Positions 1-7,194 are shown, counted from the stretch's first letter. The stretch is 34,824 nt of DNA from CAZXCK01 sp964639225 (GCA_964639225.1 CAZXCK010000029.1:1-34824); one strand, 5' to 3'. Notes: generated from the letters alone by a model not told the origin. Made by a program: numbers and translations.

Positions 1-385
1 CCCACACCAGCGCGATCATCAGCGGGATGCTGACGCGGTTGAGCAGCAGGCGCTGCGGCGCGCAGGCATCGTCAGCGATCAGGCAGGCATGCGTCAGTTC
101 GTCCATATCGGCGAAGGTTCGCAGCGCCGCCGCCAGCAGCAGCGGATACAGCGGTTCGCGGTGCAGGGTCGGCTGTGGCTGGGGATTGTCGCCCTCGTCC
201 AGCGAAAAAACGCCATACTGCGCCACATTGTAGGCCAGCGTCTGGTTCTGCATCGCATCGGCAGACGCGGTGACATCGCCCGTAATCGACGCCAGCGCGA
301 TGATCGCCACCACAATCGACGCAACGATACCCGTCAGCAGGTAGGGCACACGCGGCAGATGCGCATCCGGGGCGCTGGCGTTCAT
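1..385 (-). CDS. Membrane glycosyltransferase-like protein, N-terminal part (cut by window edge)
   Basis: This is the first 128 codons of a minus-strand gene that runs off the window; the frame is open from ATG 385 to base 1. The start reads MNASAPDAHLPRVP and is followed by a hydrophobic helix at about residues 14-34. Next comes an extracytoplasmic-looking stretch with YNVAQYGVFSL, then HREPLYPLLLAAAL at about residues 76-89, and a second hydrophobic segment begins at the edge. A first TM helix followed by a G-x-F/Y-S and R-x-P-x-YP pattern is typical of GT-C fold glycosyltransferases (the PMT/ArnT-like group that uses lipid-linked sugars). It starts 3 bases after the mazG stop, so the two are probably co-transcribed and translationally coupled. 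Family assignment from the N-terminus alone is tentative; another polytopic membrane protein is possible. Confidence 0.55.
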   Translation of the reverse strand, partial: MNASAPDAHLPRVPYLLTGIVASIVVAIIALASITGDVTASADAMQNQTLAYNVAQYGVFSLDEGDNPQPQPTLHREPLYPLLLAAALRTFADMDELTHACLIADDACAPQRLLLNRVSIPLMIALVW

Positions 386-388
386 GGT

Positions 389-1840
389 TTACAGTCCCTG
401 CAATTTGGCTTCCTGCCAGAAGCCTTCGAGTTCGTCCAGCGTAAAATCGGTCATCGGTCTGCCGGTGGCGGCGACCGACTGCTCGACATGGCGGAAGCGG
501 CGGTAGAACTTGGCGTTGGCGCCGCGCAGGGCGTTCTCCGGCTCGATCTTCAGCCAGCGCGCCCAGTTGACCAGCACAAACAGCACGTCGCCCAGTTCCT
601 CGGCGGCGTGGTCGGGGTCGTCGAGCGCCGCCAGCACCTCGTCCATCTCCTCGTCGAGCTTGGCGCGTACATCGCCGATCACCGGCCAGTCGAAGCCCAC
701 ACGCGCGGCACGCTCCTGGTACAGATACGAAACGAGCAGCGCGGGCATCGCCCTGGAAATACCGTCCAGCTCGGATTCGGTCGCCTGGCCGTTGGCGGCC
801 TTCTCCTGCTGTTTGAGCGCGGTCCAGTTGGTGACCACGTCATCGGCCCCGGCCACCTCGACGCTGGACCACACATGCGGATGGCGGCGCACCATCTTCT
901 CGTTGACGTGGCGCAGCACGTCGGTCATGTGAAATTCACCGTCGTCGATGGCGATCTGCGTGTGCAGCACGATCTGCAGCAGCAGGTCGCCCAGCTCTTT
1001 GTACAGTTCGTCGGTATCGCCGGAGTCGATGGCTTCCAGCACCTCGTAAGCCTCTTCCAGCAGGAACTGGCGCAGCGACTCGTGCGTCTGCTTGCGGTCC
1101 CAGGGGCAGCCTTCCGGCGAGCGCAGGTGGGCGATGATCTCCTGGAAGTGTTCGAAGCTGGTCATGCCGCCCAGCGCGGGGACGTACAACGACGTCAGGT
1201 GATCGATGTGCGGGCTGCGGTCGATTTCGTACAAGGGCAGCGTCTCGGCGTGACCTTCGGCGGTCCCAGCGCCATGAATCAACTGCACGCTGAAATCGTC
1301 GGCGTACTGGTTCATCAGCGTCAGCTTGACATCCGAAGCAACCTGCCGGCTGTAGACCTGCCCGATGAGCGCCGGATAGTCCGGGTTAATGGGCGGATGG
1401 TACATGGCGGCAATCTGCAGAGCGTCCAGCACCTGCAGACCGTCGAGCGCGTCGACGCCAGCCAGCGCCAGCGACGGCTCGACAAAGCTCAGGCCATGCA
1501 CGACGCGCGTCTCGATTCCGGCGGATTCGGCTCCGGCCAGCAGGCGCGCCGTCGTGGACTCGCCGACGAAAGGATCGCCGGGCACGGCATAGACGACATC
1601 GCCCGTCGCCGCCGCTGCCAGCACACGCTCGCTGATGGCGGCATACACCTGCTCGAAGTCATCGAGTGTGTCGTACACGTCGTCGAAGCTGTGGCAGCGG
1701 TCGGCATGCGGCAGATGCGGCACACACGGATGCCGCCGCGTGCGCAGGTAGATCGCCGGGGCGTCGGTCAGGGTCTGCCAGGCGCGGCGCGTCAGGTCGT
1801 CCACGCTGCCGGGGCCGAGGCCGAGAATCGTCAGGGTCAT
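389..1840 (-). CDS. mazG: Tetrapyrrole methylase-like / MazG nucleotide pyrophosphohydrolase fusion
   Basis: A 483-residue two-part protein. Residues 1-225 look like the SAM-dependent tetrapyrrole (corrin/porphyrin) methylase fold: GLGPGS at residues 7-12 and VPGDP at about 86-90. Residues 230-480 hold two MazG repeats. The first has CPWDRKQTHESL then EEAYEVLEAID and ELGDLLLQIVLH; the second has KLDEEMDEVLAAL and EELGDVLFVLVNWAR. The EExxE plus ExxD acidic residues bind Mg2+, and MazG proteins hydrolyse NTPs to NMP and PPi, clearing aberrant nucleotides. The same fusion is known as Bacillus YabN, so the architecture is not new. An AGAGG motif lies 9 bases before the ATG. The gene sits just past the ribosomal terminator and overlaps nothing. 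No convincing promoter was found in the 33 bases between terminator and start. Confidence 0.93.
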   Translation of the reverse strand: MTLTILGLGPGSVDDLTRRAWQTLTDAPAIYLRTRRHPCVPHLPHADRCHSFDDVYDTLDDFEQVYAAISERVLAAAATGDVVYAVPGDPFVGESTTARLLAGAESAGIETRVVHGLSFVEPSLALAGVDALDGLQVLDALQIAAMYHPPINPDYPALIGQVYSRQVASDVKLTLMNQYADDFSVQLIHGAGTAEGHAETLPLYEIDRSPHIDHLTSLYVPALGGMTSFEHFQEIIAHLRSPEGCPWDRKQTHESLRQFLLEEAYEVLEAIDSGDTDELYKELGDLLLQIVLHTQIAIDDGEFHMTDVLRHVNEKMVRRHPHVWSSVEVAGADDVVTNWTALKQQEKAANGQATESELDGISRAMPALLVSYLYQERAARVGFDWPVIGDVRAKLDEEMDEVLAALDDPDHAAEELGDVLFVLVNWARWLKIEPENALRGANAKFYRRFRHVEQSVAATGRPMTDFTLDELEGFWQEAKLQGL

Positions 1841-1873
1841 CGAAACGCACCTCTCATCACATCAGCACAACAG

Positions 1874-1901
1874 AAAAAGGCAAGACCGCTGTGGCCTTGC
1901 C
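1874..1901 (-). terminator. Intrinsic terminator of the ribosomal superoperon
   Basis: Downstream of rpsI, read on the minus strand, GGCAAG at 1901-1896 pairs with CTTGCC at 1884-1879. CC/GG pairs inside the loop extend the stem, and TTTTT follows directly (1878-1874). Stem plus U-run is the standard Rho-independent form. It lies 35 bases after the rpsI stop and before mazG, marking the end of the 22-kb transcript. Confidence 0.88.
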
Positions 1902-1935
1902 TGGGATATTGCCAACCATCCAGTACCGCGACGAT

Positions 1936-2331
1936 CTAGCGTTTGGTGTAGGTCGGAGCCTTACGGGCACGCTTGAGACCGGGCTTCTTGCGCTCTTTCA
2001 CGCGGGCGTCGCGGGTGAGGAACTCACCGTCACGCATACGCGGACGCAGGTCGGGGTCCAGTTTGAGCAGCGCACGCGCCAGACCAAGCTGGATGGCGTC
2101 GCGCTGGCCACTCACGCCACCGCCCTGCACCAGCACGGTGATGTCGTAGCTGCTTTCCTGGCCGATGGCCCGCAGCGGTTCCAGCAGAATGTCGATGTCA
2201 CCGGCACGCGGCAGGTAATCGCTGCCGTCTTTGTCGTTAATCACCAGGTTGCCAGTCCCACCGGGGAACAGGCGCACACGCGCGCTGGCCGCTTTACGGC
2301 GACCAATACCCTCATAATACTGTGCAGACAT
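1936..2331 (-). CDS. rpsI: 30S ribosomal protein S9
   Basis: 131 residues, the normal S9 length. It opens with YYEGIGRRKAASARVRLFPG, carries GGGVSGQRDAIQLGLARAL in the middle, and ends in the basic tail PTYTKR, whose last residues reach toward the P-site tRNA in the 30S head. GGAGG lies 7 bases before the ATG. It follows rplM by 14 bases, the near-universal rplM-rpsI pair, and is the last gene before the terminator at 1874-1901. Confidence 0.97.
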   Translation of the reverse strand: MSAQYYEGIGRRKAASARVRLFPGGTGNLVINDKDGSDYLPRAGDIDILLEPLRAIGQESSYDITVLVQGGGVSGQRDAIQLGLARALLKLDPDLRPRMRDGEFLTRDARVKERKKPGLKRARKAPTYTKR

Positions 2332-2345
2332 GTCTCACCCTCCCC

Positions 2346-2780
2346 CTAGACTTCCAGCACCTGCGGCTGCTGGGCCGCGTGCGGATGCTCGTTACCGGCG
2401 TAAATCTTGAGCTTCTTCAGCATCTGGCGACCCAGCGCGGTGCTGGGCAGCATCCCCTTGACCGCCGCGCGGATCACGCGATCCGGGTGCTTGTCCAGGG
2501 TTTCGCGCAGCGTCAGGGAGCGCATACCGCCGGGAAAACCGGAGTGGCGGTAGTACAGCTTGCTGTCGAGGCGGTCACCGGTCACTTTGATCTTGTCGCA
2601 GTTGACGATAATCACGTAGTCGCCGGTATCCAGGTTGGGTGTATAGGTGGGCTTGTTCTTGCCGGTCAGATAGGGCGCGATCTTCGAGGCCAGGCGACCG
2701 AGCGTCTGCCCCTCAGCATCGACCACCCACCAGCGACGTTCAATATCGCCGGATTTGGTCACAATCGTCTTGGGTCTCAT
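2346..2780 (-). CDS. rplM: 50S ribosomal protein L13
   Basis: 144 residues beginning MRPKTIVTKSGDIERRWWVVDA, with GKNKPTYTPNLDTGDYVIIVN and the VKGMLPSTALGRQMLKKLKIY region typical of L13, an early-assembling 23S-binding protein. I chose the ATG at 2780. The in-frame ATG at 2789 is abutted by the GGAGG itself, whereas 2780 is 9 bases from it and gives the usual L13 N-terminus. The 130-base gap upstream holds two inverted repeats (2830-2875 and 2883-2901) that could be an L13-responsive leader. Confidence 0.96.
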   Translation of the reverse strand: MRPKTIVTKSGDIERRWWVVDAEGQTLGRLASKIAPYLTGKNKPTYTPNLDTGDYVIIVNCDKIKVTGDRLDSKLYYRHSGFPGGMRSLTLRETLDKHPDRVIRAAVKGMLPSTALGRQMLKKLKIYAGNEHPHAAQQPQVLEV

Positions 2781-2829
2781 GAAATGCATCCTCCAGCGGG
2801 CATACGCTCCGCCTTCACCAAACAGATAG

Positions 2830-2875
2830 AACTTCGATTTGTCCCGACGGAACCAGCCGCCGGATTTGCGAAGTT
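2830..2875 (-). promoter_or_regulatory. Candidate structured leader hairpin upstream of rplM
   Basis: On the minus strand AACTTCG (2875-2869) pairs perfectly with CGAAGTT (2836-2830). Inside it CCGGCGG (2863-2857) pairs with CCGTCGG (2850-2844) through one G-U pair, leaving the loop CTGGTT. The result is a two-part hairpin with an internal loop, 49 bases before the rplM start and not followed by a U-run. Known L13 leaders in other bacteria are also single hairpins upstream of rplM-rpsI; equivalence here is inference. Confidence 0.5.
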
Positions 2876-2882
2876 GTGGCCG

Positions 2883-2901
2883 GCGTCATACAGAATGACG
2901 C
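2883..2901 (-). other. Inverted repeat just after truA
   Basis: GCGTCAT and ATGACGC form a perfect 7-bp stem with a 5-base loop, 9 bases after the truA stop. No U-run follows, so it is unlikely to be a strong terminator. It belongs to the series of post-stop hairpins seen along this operon. Confidence 0.5.
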
Positions 2902-2910
2902 GCTGGCCCG

Positions 2911-3687
2911 TCAACCGGAGCAGCCGCCCGTTTGTGGGGGGTCGTCCGGGTATCGCACCCGCCAGAGCACCAGGCCCTGCGGGGGCGCTATGACCTTCAC
3001 CAGAGACAGATCGGCGCTTGCAAAAATGCGCGCGAACGTCTGCAAATCGACTGCGCCACGCCCGACTTCGACCTGAAGGCCGACCATCCGGCGCACCATA
3101 TGATGTAAAAATGCCGTGCCTTCGACCTCGTACACCAGCCGCGCCCCGAAGTGCTCGGTGTGGCGCGACCAGCCGCTGCGGTACATCTCGCGGACGGTGT
3201 TCTCGCCCTGGGGCGGCTGGCCGAAAGCGGCGAAATCGTGGCGGCCTCGCAAAAGGTCCGCCGCCTGCTGCAACCGGTTCATGTCCAGTGGCTGGCGCAC
3301 CCACCAGGCGGAATTTCGCCACAGTGGCTGGCGCTGCCCGCCCTGGATCACCGTGTAGCGGTAACAACGGGCCAGCGCGTCATAGCGCGGGTGGAAGCCG
3401 TGCTGCTGGCGCATGTCCTGCAGGGCGATATCGTCCGGCAGATGCGCGTTGACCGCCCGCAGCAGATCGTGTGGACCGTGCGACCAGTCCACGTCGAAGG
3501 CGATGACCTGCCCCACCGCATGCACACCGCTGTCGGTGCGCCCGGCGGCGTTCACGGTAACCGATTGCCCGGTCACGGCGGCGATAGCGCGCTCCAGCGC
3601 AAGCTGGATGGTGGGCGTATCGCCGGCCTGACGCTGAAAGCCCTGATAAGCAGAGCCATCATAAGCCAGGGTCGCGCGGTAGGTCAT
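2911..3687 (-). CDS. truA: tRNA pseudouridine(38-40) synthase
   Basis: 258 residues, the usual TruA size. TruA converts uridines 38, 39 and 40 in the tRNA anticodon arm to pseudouridine. The catalytic motif GRTDSGVHA is at residues 49-57, with nucleophile D52. YDGSAYQGFQRQ lies near the N-terminus and FLHHMVRRMVGLQVEVGRG near the C-terminus, the latter being the second conserved TruA block. It sits 15 bases after rplQ, a common placement. The Shine-Dalgarno is weak (GGTCGGG directly before the ATG), which suggests re-initiation after rplQ. The extreme C-terminus (PPQTGGCSG) looks unconserved. Confidence 0.95.
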   Translation of the reverse strand: MTYRATLAYDGSAYQGFQRQAGDTPTIQLALERAIAAVTGQSVTVNAAGRTDSGVHAVGQVIAFDVDWSHGPHDLLRAVNAHLPDDIALQDMRQQHGFHPRYDALARCYRYTVIQGGQRQPLWRNSAWWVRQPLDMNRLQQAADLLRGRHDFAAFGQPPQGENTVREMYRSGWSRHTEHFGARLVYEVEGTAFLHHMVRRMVGLQVEVGRGAVDLQTFARIFASADLSLVKVIAPPQGLVLWRVRYPDDPPQTGGCSG

Positions 3688-3702
3688 CCCGACCAGATAC
3701 GC

Positions 3703-4110
3703 CTAGTCTTCGTCCTCGCCGGCCACCAGTTCGACCAGCACCATCTCGGCGTTGTCTCCCTTGCGCGGACCCAGCTTGTAAACGCGGGTGTAGCCGCCGG
3801 GACGGTCAACATAACGCGGGGCCAGTTCGGTGAACAGCTTCTGAACCACCACCCGATCGTTATTCAGCCGGCTGGCCGCGATGCGCTGCGCATGCACAGC
3901 CACCGCCGGATTGCCGGTCTCTTCGGCTTTCGCCAGGCCGCGCTTGGCAACCGTGATGAGTTTTTCCACATGACCGCGCACAAATTCGGCTTTGGCCCTG
4001 GTCGTCTTGATACGCCCGTTGGTCAGCAGTGCCGTCGCCAGATTCATGCGCAAGGCTTTACGGTGGCCGGTATCGCGGCCCAGTCTTTTACCCTTTACAC
4101 GATGTCGCAT
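3703..4110 (-). CDS. rplQ: 50S ribosomal protein L17
   Basis: 135 residues starting MRHRVKGKRLGRDTGHRKALRMN, the hallmark L17 N-terminus. GRIKTTRAKAEFVRGHVEKLITVAKRG follows, and the protein ends GGYTRVYKLGPRKGDNAEMVLVELV plus a short acidic tail GEDED. L17 lies near the polypeptide exit tunnel. GAGGA is 6 bases before the ATG. It follows rpoA as in nearly all bacteria, separated by 66 bases that include a hairpin directly after the rpoA stop. Confidence 0.97.
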   Translation of the reverse strand: MRHRVKGKRLGRDTGHRKALRMNLATALLTNGRIKTTRAKAEFVRGHVEKLITVAKRGLAKAEETGNPAVAVHAQRIAASRLNNDRVVVQKLFTELAPRYVDRPGGYTRVYKLGPRKGDNAEMVLVELVAGEDED

Positions 4111-4141
4111 GATGCGTCCTCATTCAGATTGTGCTATGGCT

Positions 4142-4176
4142 GCGCATGCCCGACCGGCGAAGCGGCCCGGCAGCGC
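4142..4176 (-). other. Hairpin abutting the rpoA stop codon
   Basis: Read on the minus strand: GCGC (4176-4173), GCC (4171-4169), GGCCG (4167-4163), a 6-base loop, then CGGTC (4156-4152), GGC (4150-4148) and GCGC (4145-4142). About 12 pairs, with small internal mismatches. It starts on the base next to the rpoA stop and has no U-run after it. Confidence 0.5.
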
Positions 4177-5160
4177 CTATTCCTCGGTAATTTCCTGCTC
4201 TTCGGATTCCTGCGGCTGCATGTAGCCTTTTTCGCGCAGTTTATCCACCAGCTCATCCAGCGACTTCTCCCCGAAGTTGCGAATGGCCAGCATGGCATCC
4301 GGCCCGCGATCCAGCATGTCCAGCACATCGCCGACGGTGGTGATGCCGGTGCGCTTGAGCGAGTTGAACACACGCACGCTCAGGTCCAGCTCTTCGATGA
4401 GCTTGTCATAGAAGCGGTTTTTGTCCGGCTCTGGTGTTTCGCTCTCAATTTCGGTGGGGAAGCTGTCGATGACCTGCCCCATATCGACACCGCTGATGAC
4501 GGTTAGGTGGCGGATGAGAATACGGCCCGCCTCGCTGAGCGCTTCCTCCGGGCGGATGGTGCCATCCGTCCAGATTTCCAGGATCAGCTTGTCGTAATTG
4601 GTGCGCTGGCCCACGCGAGTCCGCTCGACGTCGTAATTCACACGGCGAATGGGGCTAAAGACGGAGTCAATGGGCAGTTCGCCAATGGGCAGGCGCCCAC
4701 GTTCTTCCGCCGGGCTGTAGCCACGACCGGCCCGCACCTCGAACTCCATCTCCAGATGCGCATCAGACGAGTCCACAGTGAACAGATACAGGTCACTGTT
4801 GACAATCTCGACTTCTGGCGGGCACTGGATGTCGGCGGCGGTAACAGTACCCTCGCCGCGATGCTCCAGCCGCAGCCGGGCCGATTCCACATCGTACAAT
4901 TTGAGGCGAAGCTGCTTAACCTGAAGGATAAGCTGCGTCATATCCTCGCGCACGTCGGGGATCGCCGAGAATTCGTGATGCACGTCAGAAACGCGAATGC
5001 TGGTCACAGCCGCGCCTGGGAGCGAAGACAGCAGAATACGACGCAGGGCGTTGCCCAGCGTCAGGCCATACCCGCTTTCCAGTGGACTGATGATGAATCG
5101 CCCGTAACTACGGGTGATGGCATCGCTCTCCACTTTGTGGGGTAAAACCATATTGTTCAT
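4177..5160 (-). CDS. rpoA: DNA-directed RNA polymerase subunit alpha
   Basis: 327 residues. The N-terminal domain (assembly of the beta and beta-prime subunits) has YGRFIISPLESGYGLTLGNA followed by LRRILLSSLPGAAVTSIRV and the downstream EFSAIPDVREDMTQLIL. After a linker near residues 235-255 the C-terminal domain reads DLSVRVFNSLKRTGITTVGD and RNFGEKSLDELVDKL; the Arg and Asn used for UP-element DNA contacts in E. coli are kept. The start is ambiguous. An in-frame TTG at 5172 is only 3 bases from GGAGG, ATG 5160 is 15 bases away, and ATG 5151 is 24 away. I prefer 5160. No rpsD lies between rpsK and rpoA. Confidence 0.96.
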   Translation of the reverse strand: MNNMVLPHKVESDAITRSYGRFIISPLESGYGLTLGNALRRILLSSLPGAAVTSIRVSDVHHEFSAIPDVREDMTQLILQVKQLRLKLYDVESARLRLEHRGEGTVTAADIQCPPEVEIVNSDLYLFTVDSSDAHLEMEFEVRAGRGYSPAEERGRLPIGELPIDSVFSPIRRVNYDVERTRVGQRTNYDKLILEIWTDGTIRPEEALSEAGRILIRHLTVISGVDMGQVIDSFPTEIESETPEPDKNRFYDKLIEELDLSVRVFNSLKRTGITTVGDVLDMLDRGPDAMLAIRNFGEKSLDELVDKLREKGYMQPQESEEQEITEE

Positions 5161-5204
5161 AACCAAAACCAATACCCTCCCTGGCTCTGTCGGCCTGACG
5201 CAGA

Positions 5205-5603
5205 CTAGACGCGACGCTTTTTGGGCGGACGAACACCGTTGTGGGGAATGGGTGTCATGTCGGTAATCGAACGCACCTTCAGCCCACTGGATTGAATCGA
5301 GCGGATGGCGGCCTCACGGCCTGGCCCCGGCCCCTTAACGAAAACATCCACCTCTTTCATGCCGTGCGTCTGCGCGGACTCGGCAGCCGTCTGGGCGGCC
5401 ATACGGGCGGCATAGGGTGTGCTCTTGCGGCTGCCCTTAAAGCCCGAAGTCCCGGCGCTGGACCAGGCAACGACGTTCCCTGACTGGTCCGTCATGGAAA
5501 CGATGGTGTTGTTGAACGTGGCGTAAACATGCGCCTGTCCATACGGTATGTTCTTGATGACTTTCTTTGTGGTCCGGCGACCACCTTTTCTCCCACGTGC
5601 CAT
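5205..5603 (-). CDS. rpsK: 30S ribosomal protein S11
   Basis: 132 residues with GQAHVYATFNNTIVSMTDQSG, SAGTSGFKGSRKSTPYAAR and the closing HNGVRPPKKRRV, all standard for S11 of the 30S platform. GGAGA lies 6 bases before the ATG. It is separated from rpsM by 131 bases that hold two inverted repeats, which is unusually long for the rpsM-rpsK junction. Confidence 0.97.
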   Translation of the reverse strand: MARGRKGGRRTTKKVIKNIPYGQAHVYATFNNTIVSMTDQSGNVVAWSSAGTSGFKGSRKSTPYAARMAAQTAAESAQTHGMKEVDVFVKGPGPGREAAIRSIQSSGLKVRSITDMTPIPHNGVRPPKKRRV

Positions 5604-5636
5604 GTGCCCTCTCCAGAAACTGGTTTACGTCAAGAC

Positions 5637-5663
5637 GCGCCCCCGCCACGAAGGCCGGGGCGC
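5637..5663 (-). other. Very stable GC hairpin upstream of rpsK
   Basis: GCGCCCC and GGGGCGC at the two ends form 7 G-C pairs. After one mismatch GCC and GGC add 3 more pairs, closing a 5-base loop. No U-run follows. The S11 start lies 34 bases downstream, so it could act on rpsK translation, RNA processing or attenuation. Role unknown. Confidence 0.5.
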
Positions 5664-5709
5664 TGCATAAGTGTGTATCCGTATGCAATCCAATTCCGGC
5701 ATCCAGCCT

Positions 5710-5727
5710 GCTCGCCACCAGACGAGC
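5710..5727 (-). other. Short inverted repeat just after rpsM
   Basis: GCTCG and CGAGC form a 5-bp stem with an 8-base loop, 7 bases after the rpsM stop. Weak alone; listed because it pairs with the stronger hairpin at 5637-5663 in the same spacer. Confidence 0.35.
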
Positions 5728-5734
5728 CGGCAGT

Positions 5735-6121
5735 TTACTTCTTGGTTGCGCCGCGCCGGCGGCCACGCCCTGGCACGGTTTTCTTGGCGCCGCGTTTGGT
5801 CCGGGCGTTGGTCCGGGTACGCTGGCCACGCACCGGCAGGCTGCGACGATGGCGCAGACCCCGGTAGCTTCCGATCTCTGACAGTCGCTTGATGTTCAAC
5901 TGAACCTGGCGACGCAGATCACCTTCGGTTGTGATGCCGGCCACCTGCTCGCGGATCTGCTGGATCTGAGCCTCGGTCATATCCTGGACGCGGATGTTGG
6001 GGTCAACCCCGGCCTGATCCAGAATTTGCTGGCTGGTGGTGCGGCCAATACCGTAGATGTAGGTTAGAGCAATTTCTACACGCTTGTTACGAGGAAGGTC
6101 TACACCCTCGATACGCGCCAT
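5735..6121 (-). CDS. rpsM: 30S ribosomal protein S13
   Basis: 128 residues: MARIEGVDLPRNKRVEIALTYIYGIG, then the S13 core with LNIKRLSEIGSYRGLRHRR and the basic tail GQRTRTNARTKRGAKKTVPG, which contacts P-site tRNA in the 30S head. AGAGGA lies 6 bases before the ATG. The alpha-operon order rpmJ-rpsM-rpsK is kept. Confidence 0.97.
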   Translation of the reverse strand: MARIEGVDLPRNKRVEIALTYIYGIGRTTSQQILDQAGVDPNIRVQDMTEAQIQQIREQVAGITTEGDLRRQVQLNIKRLSEIGSYRGLRHRRSLPVRGQRTRTNARTKRGAKKTVPGRGRRRGATKK

Positions 6122-6148
6122 AACGATTCCTCTCTTCCAACTGGCTCC

Positions 6149-6174
6149 CCGCCCGCATCATGGACGGTGGACGG
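6149..6174 (-). other. Weak inverted repeat just after rpmJ
   Basis: On the minus strand CCGTCC (6174-6169) can pair with GGGCGG (6154-6149) through one G-U pair around a 14-base loop, 6 bases after the rpmJ stop. It is one of the weakest members of the post-stop series and may be chance in GC-rich DNA. Confidence 0.25.
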
Positions 6175-6180
6175 CCCTGC

Positions 6181-6294
6181 CTATCCTTGCCGCTGCTTGT
6201 GCTTGGGATTGTCGCAGATAATCATCACGCGACCCTTGCGCTTAATCACCCGGCACTTGGGGCAGCGGCGCTTCACTGATGTTGAGACTCTCAT
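6181..6294 (-). CDS. rpmJ: 50S ribosomal protein L36
   Basis: 37 codons plus TAG. The product starts MRVSTSVKRRCPKCRVIKRK and ends in CDNPKHKQRQG. The zinc ligands C11, C14, C27 and H32 are all present, so this is the classical zinc-binding L36. It lies directly before rpsM, its usual alpha-operon position. Initiation factor gene infA, which often precedes rpmJ, is not in the 89 bases up to map. A promoter-like pair lies upstream at 6334-6362. Confidence 0.95.
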   Translation of the reverse strand: MRVSTSVKRRCPKCRVIKRKGRVMIICDNPKHKQRQG

Positions 6295-6333
6295 GTTGTT
6301 TGAATCCCCGGAGTGTTGTTACACAGACCTATA

Positions 6334-6362
6334 ATCCTATCAGTATTCTAATCCGTTGTCTA
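6334..6362 (-). promoter_or_regulatory. Candidate internal promoter before rpmJ
   Basis: On the minus strand TAGACA (6362-6357, 5 of 6 to TTGACA) is 17 bases from TAGGAT (6339-6334, 4 of 6 to TATAAT). Transcription would begin near 6327, about 33 bases before rpmJ. It sits in the map-rpmJ gap and could give rpmJ-rpsM-rpsK-rpoA-rplQ separate transcription. Confidence 0.45.
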
Positions 6363-6363
6363 C

Positions 6364-6384
6364 GGCCAATCTCCCCTCATTGCC
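6364..6384 (-). other. Hairpin at the map stop codon
   Basis: Starting with the last base of the map stop codon, GGCAAT can pair with ATTGGCC around an 8-base loop with one bulged base. No U-run follows. It overlaps the edge of the candidate rpmJ promoter. Confidence 0.35.
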
Positions 6385-7172
6385 TACGGCAGCGTGAGGA
6401 TAAGCGGCTCGCCATCGGTGACGGCGATGGTATGCTCGAAGTGCGCGCACAACGAGCGATCCCGGGTAGCAACGGTCCATTTGTCGGCCAGCTCGACCAG
6501 CTCGTTACGCCCGGCGATGACCATCGGTTCGATGGCGTATGTCATGCCAGGGACAAGCGCCGGACTGAGCGCCGCCAACCGCTTGTTCTTCTTGCGTGGC
6601 CACCAGTTGGGAACCTGCGGTTCCTCGTGCATCTGGCGGCCCACGCCATGACCCGTATACTCACGAGCCACGCTGTAACCATGCCCTTCGACATAATCCT
6701 GGGTGGCGCGGGCCACATCGGCGATCTCGTTGCCGACAACCGACGCGGCGATGGCCACGAACAGCGACTGCTCGGCGACTTCCAGCAGACGCTGCACCGT
6801 CGCCGGTACCTCGCCTACAGGCCACGTCCAGGCCGCATCGCCGACAAACCCCTGGTAATGGCAGCCCACATCCAGGCTGATGATGTCGCCTTCGCCCAGG
6901 ATGCGCGTCCGGCTGGGGATGCCGTGTACCAGTTCCTCGTTGATGCTGGCGGTGATCGTCGCCGGGAAAGGCGGCGAGTCGTGCTTGGGATAGTTGAGGA
7001 ACGCCGGTGTCGCGCCGTGATCGCGGATGACCGTCTCGGCGACGCGGTCCAGCTCCAGCGTGCTCACACCAGGACGGATCATCTCGCGCATGGCGGCATG
7101 GGCGCGGGCGACGATGCGCCCGGCCTCGCGCATGATAGCGATTTCGTCCGGTGATTTGATATACACGCCCAT
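6384..7172 (-). CDS. map: Methionine aminopeptidase, type I
   Basis: 262 residues. It removes N-terminal Met from nascent proteins. The metal and catalytic residues of the pita-bread fold are visible: H83 (NEELVHGIPS), D101 (SLDVG), D112 (GDAAWTW), H175 (GHGVGR), E215 (AIEPM) and E246 (FEHTIAVT). There is no N-terminal zinc-finger extension. I chose ATG 7172 (MGVYIKSPDEIAIMREAG) because it matches the family start and has GGGGGA about 12 bases upstream. The longer frame to 7247 would overlap adk and has an unconserved N-terminus. The stretch before the E215 motif (NWWPRKKNKRLAALSPAL) is longer than usual. Confidence 0.96.
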   Translation of the reverse strand: MGVYIKSPDEIAIMREAGRIVARAHAAMREMIRPGVSTLELDRVAETVIRDHGATPAFLNYPKHDSPPFPATITASINEELVHGIPSRTRILGEGDIISLDVGCHYQGFVGDAAWTWPVGEVPATVQRLLEVAEQSLFVAIAASVVGNEIADVARATQDYVEGHGYSVAREYTGHGVGRQMHEEPQVPNWWPRKKNKRLAALSPALVPGMTYAIEPMVIAGRNELVELADKWTVATRDRSLCAHFEHTIAVTDGEPLILTLP

Positions 7173-7194
7173 CAGACTGGCACAATCCCCCTGG

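Noticed and set aside
89..1939. 616-codon open frame on the plus strand opposite mazG
   Set aside because: It lies almost wholly antisense to mazG, whose motifs are clear. GC-rich codon use keeps the opposite frame open; no domain pattern, and it runs through the rpsI terminator.
3151..4506. 451-codon plus-strand frame opposite truA, rplQ and rpoA
   Set aside because: It crosses three recognised genes and their spacers on the other strand; no family motif.
5161..5172. TTG start for rpoA
   Set aside because: Only 3 bases from the GGAGG and adds MVLV with no family support; not fully excluded.
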